Of a stretch of DNA of 64,000 nt, positions 8,543-17,912 are shown in pieces. The notes beneath the pieces were generated by a model. It had not been told where the DNA came from. It ran no database searches and saw only the letters and a program-made list of their open reading frames with translations. The DNA is from Spirosoma telluris (lineage in GTDB: Bacteria; Bacteroidota; Bacteroidia; Cytophagales; Spirosomataceae): positions 496,001-560,000 of the forward strand of contig QLII01000001.1 of assembly GCA_003259005.1 (NCBI GenBank), in the 5' to 3' direction. Both the position numbers and the translations under genes were made by a program. Every line of letters begins with the position of its first letter. Position 1 is the stretch's first letter.

Positions 8543-9092
8543 AAATCGATGCCAGTAAAAGAGTAATTAAATCGTAATTAAGAATTGGCATCAGGCATAT
8601 TTTGGAATTGATACCCAAACGAATAAAATTCATAGTCTACTCATTTGTAGGGACTAAAGCGAACGTTGAATGATCTTGTTCGATATTATTAGTTTATGTA
8701 GGAAACCGGTTATTAGTTACTTCCTTTATTCCCCTATAAAAGGTCGGCAAAAGTGTCTATTTTCGGATAAGCCTCTGGCTTTAAATTAGTTATGTCATGT
8801 ACGTAGCGGATATAGCCCAACTAGGTTAGCTGCCTACCATTCGTTGATTTAACTGGTCGGCTCATAACGGGCATATGATCTGGTATTTTTTACCTTTATG
8901 GTATTTTACAAACAGTGACTAAAGAAATGCCTTGATTGGACAAATATTGACAACGGATTACACGTCAACTCAAAAGCCACAGCAGAGGGAAAATACAATT
9001 TTAACACTGGTATGGCTTTTGAGTTGACCTAATAGTTTATTTTCGGAGAAATTGTACTTTTTATAGTAAGACAAGAAAGAGCTTTCATAAAC
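8543..9092. other. Intergenic region, no gene seen
   Basis: AT-rich spacer with no coding signal. It contains the 16-bp inverted repeat at 8964-9028 listed separately. Confidence 0.6.
8964..9028. terminator. Long-looped inverted repeat downstream of the ligase gene
   Basis: GTCAACTCAAAAGCCA (8964-8979) and TGGCTTTTGAGTTGAC (9013-9028) are exact 16-bp arms with a 33-nt loop, 65-130 bp past the ligase stop on the minus strand. It may end the photosensory transcript; no clear T-run is present. Confidence 0.4.
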
Positions 9093-10196
9093 TCAATACA
9101 AATACAGGTGTTTCGGCCGTTCACAAGCACTTAGATGCATCTGTATCCAGCGCTGGCAGGCTTGTCGATTGGCTTCATTGTGAACCCGTAACCGGACAGC
9201 TCCATAGAGCTGGACTACACCCGCTTCGGCTTTGGCATATACATCGCAGTCAGCGACCAGGGGACAGTTTTCAATCACCTGTCGGACATGCGCCGGATAG
9301 ACGTTAACACCAGCAATCGAGATGCTCTCGTCCAATCGACCTAATAAGCGCACTTCTGTTGGCGAGACTTGTTCAAGCCGGTCGGGTATGATAAAGGTTT
9401 CACCCGTATCAATCCGACCAATCTGGCCTGGATCTCCCGCTAGTAGGGTTAAATAAGGAAAGAGGACAAAGGGTGCATCTGGCTGCTTCCTATAGCCTAT
9501 ACCTCCCGTATCGGAAGATCCGTAAATTTCGGTTAAGGTAATATCCGCCTTCTGGAGTTGGGTATATAAGGCGGGTGGTAAGGGTGATGTTGAGCATACG
9601 CCCTGGCAACCTACCTTCCTGCCAGTAAACAGTGAGGTATTCAGCCACTCCCAGGTAAAGGGAGTACCAATCAGCAGTGATTCCTCCTGAATGTCATTTG
9701 CAGAGATATCACCTACCAAACGAAGTGGCCGTTGCCAAAGGACGGGCAACAGGATGGTGAAGATAAATCCATAGATGTGATTGCTTGCTACGCAACTGAT
9801 GATCTGATCAGGTATGGGTAATAATAGGCTTAGAAACCGAGCTTCCTCCAGAAGCGAGGGCAGCGAGTGCCGGATAGATCGGCTGATCCCACTCGTTCCC
9901 GATGTTCGGAAGGTAAGCCAGTTATCGGTCTGCTCTCTGGCCCGTAAAATGCAGCGAGTCCAATGGTCCAGGGTGGTGCTACGCAAAAGATAATTTTCCG
10001 CTGAGGTTTCGAAAATACCAAAGAATTCGTTCAGCTGAGCGGCCAGCTCCATCCGTTGCAGGGAATCCAGCCCCAGCTCATACTGAAGATCCAATTCTGC
10101 TGGTACATTCGTGGGCAAACCTGCATGGGGTTTCTGTAGAATACGTCCTGCTGAATCCAGGATGATCCGTTGCACATTAGCAGGCGTCCAAATCAT
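9093..10196 (-). CDS. AMP-forming acid ligase fused to an acyl-carrier domain (PYP chromophore activation)
   Basis: 367 aa in two parts. Residues 1-85 form an acyl-carrier-like domain with the phosphopantetheine motif ELGLDSLQRMEL (Ser45). The rest is an adenylate-forming domain: P-loop FRTSGTSGIS near residue 95, YGSSDTGG near 227, and LGRLDESISIAGVNVYPAHV near 285. The large N-terminal subdomain of plant-type 4CL (about 170 residues before the P-loop) is missing, and the usual C-terminal PxxxGK lysine motif is not evident; the protein ends RPKHLYLY. Next to pyp the likely job is activating p-coumarate as a thioester for PYP, in line with the short 4-coumarate ligases known from pyp loci. 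The start overlaps the PAS gene stop (ATGA). Ligase family firm; substrate inferred from context. Confidence 0.82.
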   Translation of the reverse strand: MIWTPANVQRIILDSAGRILQKPHAGLPTNVPAELDLQYELGLDSLQRMELAAQLNEFFGIFETSAENYLLRSTTLDHWTRCILRAREQTDNWLTFRTSGTSGISRSIRHSLPSLLEEARFLSLLLPIPDQIISCVASNHIYGFIFTILLPVLWQRPLRLVGDISANDIQEESLLIGTPFTWEWLNTSLFTGRKVGCQGVCSTSPLPPALYTQLQKADITLTEIYGSSDTGGIGYRKQPDAPFVLFPYLTLLAGDPGQIGRIDTGETFIIPDRLEQVSPTEVRLLGRLDESISIAGVNVYPAHVRQVIENCPLVADCDVYAKAEAGVVQLYGAVRLRVHNEANRQACQRWIQMHLSACERPKHLYLY

Positions 10197-10603
10197 AAGC
10201 GGTAGCGCAAAGCATCGGCTTTGAGGAGTAAATCCGTTACGTCTTCAAAAAAAATAAGTAAGCTATCGTCGTTTATCTTCTCAATGGTGAGGCTAAACTG
10301 ACGCTCTATCAGGACCGAGTCAATACGAAAACGAAGGCGATAGGGCTCCTGTTCGAGAATGAGCCCCGAGTTACCTTCAAATCCAGCAATAGCCTGCCTG
10401 GCTGATGGCAGAAACCCGGCCAGCGTATCGAGCAGATTGTCGCCGGGTAGCCCCAGATGGGCTACCATTGGCATCATTAATTGAACCGCTTTGGGATTCA
10501 ATTGACGGATTTTTCCCTGCCCATTGGTTTCAGCCATGGCGATCGGTGCCCGATGCAGCAGCGTCCAGGCGCGTTGGAGGTGTTCTGGAAGGCCCGTATT
10601 CAT
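10193..10603 (-). CDS. Small PAS-domain protein between pyp and the ligase gene
   Basis: 136 aa and almost wholly one PAS domain: HRAPIAMAETNGQGKIRQLNPKAVQL (N-cap and first strands), LLDTLAGFLPSARQAI, then the strand series YRLRFRIDSVLIERQFSLTI and DSLLIFFEDVTDLL, ending in a short helix (LKADALRYRL). There is no Cys in the chromophore position, so it is not a second PYP. It overlaps by 4 bp with pyp upstream and with the ligase gene downstream, so the three are translationally coupled. It could be a signalling partner of PYP or a chromophore-delivery helper; neither is shown. Confidence 0.75.
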   Translation of the reverse strand: MNTGLPEHLQRAWTLLHRAPIAMAETNGQGKIRQLNPKAVQLMMPMVAHLGLPGDNLLDTLAGFLPSARQAIAGFEGNSGLILEQEPYRLRFRIDSVLIERQFSLTIEKINDDSLLIFFEDVTDLLLKADALRYRL

Positions 10604-10980
10604 TCTGAAAATGCCTTACGGTCAACCAGAAAGTATTGATATTGACTCTGGGGCGACTTGAGCAACCGCAAGCGGACTTTAATGGGTTCACAGACATAAG
10701 TCAGGATATAGTCCAGTTCCTCATCGAGCGACGGGAGTGCGTATTTAGCCGCCACCATGCGGTTGTTGGCGCAGGGGGCAATCTGGGTGAAGTAATATTT
10801 TCCACGGGCGTATTCCTGCGAAATTCCGGTGATGTGAGACTCTGACTTCCCGTAAGCAATGACCACTCCGTCCCGATTCATACGAACGACCCCAAAAGGG
10901 GCCTCTTCCAATTGTTCATCCGTCTGTTGTTCCAGCCAGTCCAGAAGATTTGGGTCAGAAAATGTACTCGTTGTACTCAT
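10600..10980 (-). CDS. pyp: Photoactive yellow protein (PYP)
   Basis: 126 aa, essentially the canonical PYP length of 125. It aligns end to end with the Halorhodospira protein as I remember it: DEQLEEAPFGVVRMNRDGVV, then AYGKSESHITG carrying Tyr43, Glu47 and Thr51 (the Tyr42/Glu46/Thr50 chromophore pocket), then GKYYFTQIAPCANN with Cys70 (chromophore Cys69). The C-terminal half (ILTYVCEPIKVRLRLLKS, YQYFLVDRK) matches the PAS core strands. Arg52 is replaced by Ile53. PYP binds p-coumaric acid as a thioester and senses blue light in the cytoplasm. It sits 45 bp after a PAS histidine kinase and overlaps the next gene. Family assignment strong. Confidence 0.93.
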   Translation of the reverse strand: MSTTSTFSDPNLLDWLEQQTDEQLEEAPFGVVRMNRDGVVIAYGKSESHITGISQEYARGKYYFTQIAPCANNRMVAAKYALPSLDEELDYILTYVCEPIKVRLRLLKSPQSQYQYFLVDRKAFSE

Positions 10981-11025
10981 AAAGTAAGTGGTTCGTTACG
11001 TGCTAAAATAGTAGGCAGACAATTA

Positions 11026-14000
11026 CTAAGATTCATAAACGGGCAGGTATACCAGGAAGGTTGCCCCCTTATCGGGTTGACTGATTGCCGTGAGTGCACC
11101 CCGGTGATTTTCAACAACCTTTTGGCAAATCGCTAAGCCAATACCAGTTCCGGGATAAATATCTTTGCTATGCAATCGTTGGAATACCTGAAAAATTCGA
11201 TCCAGGTACTTTTCATCAAAACCAATCCCATTATCGGAAACCCTTATTTCGTAAAAGACCGATTGGCTACCTGTATCGCTCGTAGCTACTACGGTATCAA
11301 TAATAGCGACTGGAAGTTGATCGGCCAGTAGCTTCCGGTAGCTTACCTGTACACGGGGTGACGTATTGGGCAGGTGATATTTAAGGGCATTCGAAAGGAG
11401 GTTCTGGAAAAGTTGGTGAAGCTGCCCCTCATCGCCATGAATGATGGGCAAATCACCCCATTCGACAGACGCGTTCGATTCCTCAATCTGCAGCGATAGA
11501 TCATCCAGGATCAGGTTGAGCAGCTCCGCAAGTCGGATGGGCTTTCGTTGAAGTTGTTGTGTATTTAATCGGGAGTAAGCCAGCAGGTGTTTGATGAGTC
11601 TGGACATCCGTTGGGCTGCTCCCTGCATACGGCCAATGATTTCCTGGGCGGGTTGATCTAAAACCGGTTTGTATTGCTTGGCCAGTATATCGCCAAACGA
11701 TTGAATTTTGCGTAGGGGTTCCTGTAGGTCATGGCTGGCGATATAGGCAAATTTCTGAAGGTTTTCATTGCTTCGGCGTAGTTCATGGTTTATGTATTCC
11801 AAAGCCTGCTGTTGTCGCTTCAGATCCGTTACATCCAGAAACGTAAATAACACCTGATTACCATGCGGTAGCAATGACGATTGAAACCAGCCCCGGATGC
11901 CATCACTAAAAAAGGGCATCAGCCATACCTTTGGTTGACCGGTTTGGATAACCTCCACCATCAGCTCAAATAACTCGCGACCCTGGTCGCTGGGGAAAAG
12001 CACCCGCAAGCGTTGGCCAATCAGGTCACGATCTGATCGGCCGGTGAGCCGACGTTGGGTCTCATTGACCAAGCGATAGGTAAAATCAATGATTTTGCCT
12101 GGTTGATCGGACGTAGCGGGCTCCTGCAAGGGTTCAAATAGAACGATGCCCGCTGGTTGGGCGTTGATGACCAGTTGCATTAAATCAGCCTGTTGTTTCT
12201 GGGCCAACTGGGCTTTGTGCTGCTCCGTCACGTCCATATACGTCATTAATACTGTGTCGACCAACCGCGTGTCGACGGACCCATCAGCAGGCTGTATGGT
12301 GCTAACGCGGATAAACTGGGCATCAAACCAGCCTTCCGGAGATTCGGTGTAATCAGTAAAGATCATTCGCTGAACGCGTCCTGTCACCAGTGTTTCCCGT
12401 AGCGTTGCTTCCAGTTGAGATCCCCGGAATCGGGGGAACAGGTTCAGCAAATCCTGATCAACAAGGCTATCCGCTGTATATCCCGTCACATACGTATTCA
12501 TAAGGTTACTCATTCGGTAGCGAAAATCCACTATCGCTCGCTGGGAACTTTCGTCCCGGACGGCTTCCCAAAGCACTAAACCTGCAGGCGTGTTGTCGCT
12601 GATGGACGCCAGCAACTGAGCCTGGGCTTTAATTTGCTGTTCAGCCCGTTTCTGACTTGTTTTGTCCTGTATCGTCAGCACAATCCCATCTTCACGTTTA
12701 ACCGCTGAAATAGCGTACCAGCCCAGCCCCTTGCCAAAGTTGAATTCGATTTCGGACTGAACCGACTTTCCGGTCGCTACCACCTGACGATAAGTGTCCA
12801 TCTGCCCCAGTTCATTTAGGCCAGAAAGGCGTTCCTGAAGTGAATGGTTTGTCAGTTCATCCTCAGCTAGCCCCAGCAACTGCTGGGCTACCCCGTTTTG
12901 TAGTACAAAGGCAAAATCAACGATCTGATCCGCTTGCCTGATGGCTTTTAGGGCAATAATAGCGTTTTGCGAACCATCAAGCACCGAACTCAGCAGCTCC
13001 GCCTGCTGGTGATACTCAAGCTGCGTGCTTTTAATCTGGCTAATGTCGGTCATGGTCAGCATCACCTGATTGCCCGTAGGTGCGACCGTTATTTTAAACC
13101 AGTTCAATTCTGATTTTACCAGAACTGGCAGTTCAAACTCAAGCGGTTGACGCTCTTCAACACTTAGGATGCAACGAGAAAGCAAACCCGATGCCAGAGC
13201 AACTGGAAAAACAGTAGTCAGTAATTGACCCGTAACCTGACGTGCTGCTGGATTCAGGGTTTGCTCAAAACGTGTATTGATGCGGGTAATTTTAAAGTCA
13301 ACGATCCGGCTGGTGTTTCCCAGACGACTACGGACTGCCTGCATCAGGGCGAGTCTTACTGGAACGTTTTGAATCAGATCAGTTAGCAGGTGTGTCTGGG
13401 AATGGGCCGCTTCTTCCGATTTCTTAAGTTTCGATATATCATTGTAGGTGAGCATGATACCCTGGGGTACCCGAACTACCTTGATGTCCCGCCAGGTATT
13501 GTACTCGGGGTAATAATGCTCCCGTGCTATGGGTTGGCCCGTCTCATAAACCTGTACGTACTCCTCAAAGAGACCATTGATACCCGTGGCTGGGTAAATT
13601 TCCCACAGCGTTCGCCCCAAAAGTTGCTCACGGGTATAGCCACTCATGCGTAGTCCCGCTTCATTAATCATCACAAATTTAAAATCTGCCAGTTGACCCT
13701 GCTCATTGTGAATGGCTTCCAGAACCGTAATTCCACTAAAGGAGGCATCGAAGGTCTGCTGGAGCACATGGGCTAACCGAGCGGCATCTGCATCCGCTTT
13801 ATGTTGTGAGATGTCATTGTAGGACACAACAACGCTGTTTTCCCCTAACGGTACGGCTGATACGTCACACCAGGCAGGCCGCTCTTGGCCGGGCCGGTCG
13901 TATTGGAATTCAAAGCGGGTTGCCTGATTGGTTCGAATCACCTCCAGATAGCGCTCATCTAGTCCTGTTCCCACCAAATGAGGGTACAACCGACCAAATG

Positions 14001-14187
14001 TCAGGCCCAGTACGTCCGTTGCTGGACGACCCAGATTCCGTTCGGCGACAGCGTTTAACATGGTTAATTTTAAGCCCGACCCAAGCCCACCGGGATTAGG
14101 TATAGCCTGGTAGACCATGACCGCATTTTGGGAAGCGCTCAGCACACTTTGTAAAAGATCCGGTGAGGATTGATTAATAGTTGGCAT
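11026..14187 (-). CDS. Multi-PAS sensor histidine kinase
   Basis: Soluble kinase of 1053 aa. About six tandem PAS domains start near residues 10, 143, 268, 396, 525 and 663, with repeated openings such as LLQSVLSASQNAVMVYQAI and LLSSVLDGSQNAIIALKAI. The kinase core follows: HisKA with FAYIASHDLQEPLRKIQSFG (about 810-880), then HATPase_c with LLSNALKYHL, DNGIGFDEKYLDRIF and GTGIGLAICQKVVENH. No membrane helix is present. It has no receiver domain, so the RR encoded just before it is a candidate partner. It could relay PYP or phytochrome signals, but no light-binding cysteine is seen in it. Gaps of 20 bp upstream and 45 bp downstream support one operon. Confidence 0.92.
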   Translation of the reverse strand: MPTINQSSPDLLQSVLSASQNAVMVYQAIPNPGGLGSGLKLTMLNAVAERNLGRPATDVLGLTFGRLYPHLVGTGLDERYLEVIRTNQATRFEFQYDRPGQERPAWCDVSAVPLGENSVVVSYNDISQHKADADAARLAHVLQQTFDASFSGITVLEAIHNEQGQLADFKFVMINEAGLRMSGYTREQLLGRTLWEIYPATGINGLFEEYVQVYETGQPIAREHYYPEYNTWRDIKVVRVPQGIMLTYNDISKLKKSEEAAHSQTHLLTDLIQNVPVRLALMQAVRSRLGNTSRIVDFKITRINTRFEQTLNPAARQVTGQLLTTVFPVALASGLLSRCILSVEERQPLEFELPVLVKSELNWFKITVAPTGNQVMLTMTDISQIKSTQLEYHQQAELLSSVLDGSQNAIIALKAIRQADQIVDFAFVLQNGVAQQLLGLAEDELTNHSLQERLSGLNELGQMDTYRQVVATGKSVQSEIEFNFGKGLGWYAISAVKREDGIVLTIQDKTSQKRAEQQIKAQAQLLASISDNTPAGLVLWEAVRDESSQRAIVDFRYRMSNLMNTYVTGYTADSLVDQDLLNLFPRFRGSQLEATLRETLVTGRVQRMIFTDYTESPEGWFDAQFIRVSTIQPADGSVDTRLVDTVLMTYMDVTEQHKAQLAQKQQADLMQLVINAQPAGIVLFEPLQEPATSDQPGKIIDFTYRLVNETQRRLTGRSDRDLIGQRLRVLFPSDQGRELFELMVEVIQTGQPKVWLMPFFSDGIRGWFQSSLLPHGNQVLFTFLDVTDLKRQQQALEYINHELRRSNENLQKFAYIASHDLQEPLRKIQSFGDILAKQYKPVLDQPAQEIIGRMQGAAQRMSRLIKHLLAYSRLNTQQLQRKPIRLAELLNLILDDLSLQIEESNASVEWGDLPIIHGDEGQLHQLFQNLLSNALKYHLPNTSPRVQVSYRKLLADQLPVAIIDTVVATSDTGSQSVFYEIRVSDNGIGFDEKYLDRIFQVFQRLHSKDIYPGTGIGLAICQKVVENHRGALTAISQPDKGATFLVYLPVYES

Positions 14188-14207
14188 AGGTATAGGTTAG
14201 TTATAGG

Positions 14208-14636
14208 TTAGGGTACATACGAACGACTTTGTTTGAGCCAGAAATCAACGGCCTGCTGCATCATGGCACTTACCTGATGATAGCTTTCCGGTTTAATCAA
14301 ATAGGCATTTGCACCCAGATCATAGGCTCGGCGCATGTCTTTGGGGTTCTCTGACGAGCTATAAACGACCAGGGGTAGATAACGCGTTCGGCTACTGGCG
14401 CGTACCTGCTGAATGACTTCAAATCCACTGTGGCCTGGCAGTTTAAGGTCAATGAGCACCAGATTAGGAAGCCGTGGGCTTTGTCCCTGATAACTACCCT
14501 GTTGCAACAGATAATCAATGGCCTGACTCCCACTAGGCAGGATCAAATAACTGGGTGAGGGTGTCATCAGACCCATGAGCCGACGAAATATGTCAGCTTC
14601 ATCTGAATTGTCTTCGATATAGAGGATATCAAGCAT
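14208..14636 (-). CDS. Single-domain response regulator, Rcp1-like
   Basis: 142-aa receiver domain with no output domain. Acidic pocket LYIEDNSDEADIF, phospho-acceptor Asp in NLVLIDLKLPGHSGFEVI, Ser in PLVVYSSSENPKD and Lys in AYLIKPESY are all present. The inserted PLVVYSSSENPKDMRRAYDLG stretch is typical of the Rcp1/Cph1-associated subfamily. The gene begins 5 bp after the phytochrome stop, so it is the likely phosphoacceptor of the phytochrome kinase, in line with known bphP-rcp pairs. Confidence 0.92.
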   Translation of the reverse strand: MLDILYIEDNSDEADIFRRLMGLMTPSPSYLILPSGSQAIDYLLQQGSYQGQSPRLPNLVLIDLKLPGHSGFEVIQQVRASSRTRYLPLVVYSSSENPKDMRRAYDLGANAYLIKPESYHQVSAMMQQAVDFWLKQSRSYVP

Positions 14637-14641
14637 TGTGG

Positions 14642-16881
14642 CTAAGACGTATGAGTAGGAAATGAAACATAAAAGGTCGTAATCTGATGGGGAAAGGTCT
14701 CGAACCAGACCTTTCCCTGGTGGCGATTCATAATGCGTTTGACAATCGCCAGGCCCACCCCATAGCCCTCATAGCTACTTGCCGAGTCGAGCCGCTGGAA
14801 GAGTTCAAAAACCTTTCCGACTTGTTTCATATCGATGCCAATACCATTGTCACTTACTGAGTAAATGACCTCTTGCCCCCTTTGATTTCCCTGCACCGAC
14901 ACACGAGCCTGAGGCACCAAGCGGCTGTATTTGACCGCGTTTGAAAGCAAGTTACTGAATACCTGGATCACCATGGTTTGGTCGCCTTCCAGGTTGGGCG
15001 TTGCCCCAATGTCAATCGTTAGATCACGATTGGCTTCACCAGCCAGCAATTCCTCCCGAAGTTGGTTCAGCAACTCCCGCATAGGCAGTACTTTAAGGGT
15101 TAAGCCGCCACTTCCGACTTTTGAATATTGCATAATGGTCCGAATCAGCATACTCATGCGATCACTGGCCTTACTAATCTTATCGAAAATGGCTTTGGCT
15201 GATTCATCCAGTTGCGCACCGTAATCATCCTGATAAATCTCTGTGTAGCGTTTAATGGAGGAGAGGGGTGAACGCAGTTCGTGGGTAACCGTATAGCTAA
15301 AGGCTTCGAGCTCTTCATTCGAGAACCGAAGCTGTTCATTCAGGGCACGAATCTGATTGGCTTTCTGGGCCACTACCTGCAGGAGGTCTTCCCGTAATTT
15401 GAGTGCCTGTGTGACCTCCATAGGCTGCCAGGGCTGGGCTTTATTGCGCACCAGCTGGGTCCATTTGTCAAAACTTTGGCGCGGACTTAGCCGAATTTCG
15501 CCCTGAGGGTTCATCACAACCGGCTTTTCGGGATTGCCCCCCCAGGCAACTTCCTGAATCTGTTCGGGTTTGAACCACAGAAGGTATTCGTTCATCTGAC
15601 GCGAAAGAACCAACAGTAAGAGGCCAGCTGCTTTGGTACGAAACTCTTCTGCTGGCGCATATAAATTGGGTAACTGGTCGGTTTGAAATACACTTTCAGT
15701 GGTTGTGCTGTGTATCCACTCGATTATCCCCATCACCTCATTGGAAGAGGGTGTATCACCCAGCAAGTGAAGCTTCCCCTCAAATAATAATGCGGCTCCC
15801 GTGGCCGTGGTTAGGTCTAAAAACGTGATGGGGTGTTTGGTCAGGCCCTGTACAACATCCCAATCGTCCTGCATCTGCTGATGCAGCGCTTGTTCATAGG
15901 TGTTTAATTGCGCTGTATAGGCAGTCTCTTCATCCTCCTTTCGGATTTCAAGAACCGTTGAGAGCAACTGACTGATTAATTTGATGGACTGACGGGCCTG
16001 GTAATCAATATAACGGGGAGCGTTGTAGTGGTGGCAGGCGATTAAGCCCCAGAGTTCACCTCGGTAGAGCAATGAAATGCTCATACTGGCCTGAACGCCC
16101 ATATTACGTAAATACTCCACATGGATGGGTGAGACGGCCCTTAAGTTGGCGTGGGTAAGGTCAAGCGGCCTGTTATAGCGAGCATACTGGAGGGGTAGGA
16201 TTGGAACCCTGGGCTGGTTGACATCGCCAATGCCGCGAACCAGATTGATTTTGTACAGTTCCCGTGCCTGGCGGGAATATCGGAAGCGGGATAGTGAAGC
16301 CCTAAAAAAGGCTCTAGCTGCTCCTGGCAGGCTTCCGCAATGACCTCCCCATGCCAGTCTTCACCGAATCGATAAATCATCACCCGATCAAAGCCCGTAA
16401 TCTGTTTAACGTGTTGGGCCGTCTTATGGAGCAGCTCCGCCAGCGTTTTACTCCGCTGAATATCGCTCATGGCCTGGGTTAGGAGCATTGGCAGAGGTAA
16501 CGACACACTGCCCTGGGACTGTTGCGCTGGTTCCAATTCAAGGATCAGCGCCCCGTCGTGTTGGTGAAGCAAGATAAGCCAGGGCTGGCCCCCAAGCTGA
16601 ACAGGATAAGGGCTTAACGCTTCGGGATTCCCACTGCGAACGGCAACGGATACTATGTCCTTTAGCCAGGGCCCTGGAAGATCGTCTAGCTGAATCTGGT
16701 CGATTGGCCTACCAATGATGTCCTCTAGGGGTTGAGCCGTCAACTGGGCTACGTTTTCGCTGGCTTGCCAGATGGTGAGTGTTTTTGGATCAAGCGCCAG
16801 CAAATACCCATGCGGTTGAATAAAGCCTGGCCACTGAATAGGCTCTTGATCACAGTTAGTCAGGTCAACTGGAGGCTGCAT
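14642..16881 (-). CDS. bphP: Bacteriophytochrome histidine kinase, one frameshift
   Basis: Red/far-red photoreceptor of about 746 aa after repair. Order: PAS with the biliverdin-binding Cys10 (DLTNCDQEPIQWPGFIQPHG), GAF (GFDRVMIYRFGEDWHGEVIAE, GLHYPASDIPA), PHY (EYLRNMGVQASMSISLLYRG, GLIACHHYNAPRYI), HisKA (FSYTVTHELRSPLSSIKRY) and HATPase_c (DNGIGIDMKQVGKVFELFQR). The frame breaks at 16270-16271, where GG (plus strand) should be GGG. Restoring it gives QARELYKINLVRGIGDVNQP, exactly the expected continuation after PASDIPA. This is the first gene of the photosensory operon. No heme oxygenase for biliverdin lies in the window. Confidence 0.93.
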
Positions 16882-17453
16882 GCTTAGGCTGGGAGGTTAG
16901 GTCGGCAAGAGCAGTTGGGTGTATGTAAACCTGGGAAAAAGGCCTCTGTCCCGACGACTCGACAACACACTTGTCATACAAACAAACTATTCGATGTTAA
17001 ATGTAATAAATACGGGTTATATATACTGGAAATTAATTAATAATAATCTAGTAGTCAAGTAAATATATAGGTAAACAAGTGAGTATTTATACGTAATTTT
17101 CGGTCAATATTATTAGCCGATTATTTACTACTGGTCTATATAGGGCTACTACTTTTCCATTATCTGGTGGTTGATAGAAACTCAATCAGGAGAACAAATC
17201 GGGTTTGAAGCGCTACACGACTTTCCACCCAGCCGAATCACTCACGATATGGATTTGTTGTTAAGTATGGAAGAGAAATACTAACGGTTTAGACAACGAT
17301 TATTTGAAACAGGTAAGTTGCCTTGTCCTGATTTTATTCGGACGATTTCAACTGATAGCTAACCTCACATCTAGCTGTTTACTGCTCGACTCTTAGACAG
17401 TTCATTAAAGCTAAATACCCTGCCTTTTATTATAGAGATTGACCGAACTTAGT
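16882..17453. other. Upstream region of photosensory operon; AT-rich, weak coding traces
   Basis: Probable promoter region for the bphP operon, but no convincing -33/-7 pair was fixed. Around 17170-17350 (plus) short frames read FEALHDFPPSRITHDMDLLL and, one frame on, RQRLFETGKLPCPDFIRTI; these look like a degraded gene of unknown family. Confidence 0.35.
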
Positions 17454-17730
17454 TTATTGAGAAATTGGATTTAACTCATAGATCGGGGATAGTAACTGTT
17501 CAATCCAACTTTTGGCAAACGAACACCTAAGGGTTAACGAGTCAAAAAACCGCTTGATGCGATCCTGTAAACGGGCACTGAGTCAATTAAACCAAGTTCA
17601 GATAGACCGAGACGAATCGACTTCCATACCCGCTCGATGGGATTAAGGTTAGGAGAGTAGGCTGGCAAGGCGACCAGATAAATACCCAGCGACCAGGCCA
17701 GGGTCTGTACCCTCGATCCAGATGGGGACG
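17454..17730 (-). pseudogene. IS630-family transposase, 3' remnant
   Basis: The minus strand encodes QTLAWSLGIYLVALPAYSPN followed by LNPIERVWKSIR, the diagnostic C-terminal block of IS630/Tc1-type DDE transposases. After one shift near 17575 the frame continues ARLQDRIKRFFDSLTL and ends at a stop at 17454. Nothing upstream of about 17730 resembles the N-terminal half, so only the last third or so survives. It lies immediately upstream of the GH43 locus. Confidence 0.8.
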
Positions 17731-17912
17731 TGCATTTCTACGCCCATTTCCTGAACCAGACGCATGAAGATTCTATCGTCTCACTTTGGAGCGTTTCAAG
17801 AGATAAAATTGCCAACGGATACAAAACCGTTTTTGAAACCATAAGTGGTCCAGTAAAAGGTAGCCCGTTCTGCTTTAATAAGAAACAATGCTCAGTAAAA
17901 CAAGAATAGGCT

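Noticed and set aside
9093..16881. A tyrosine ammonia-lyase gene to make p-coumarate within the operon
   Set aside because: No frame contains the Ala-Ser-Gly MIO motif or the length of a HAL/TAL enzyme.
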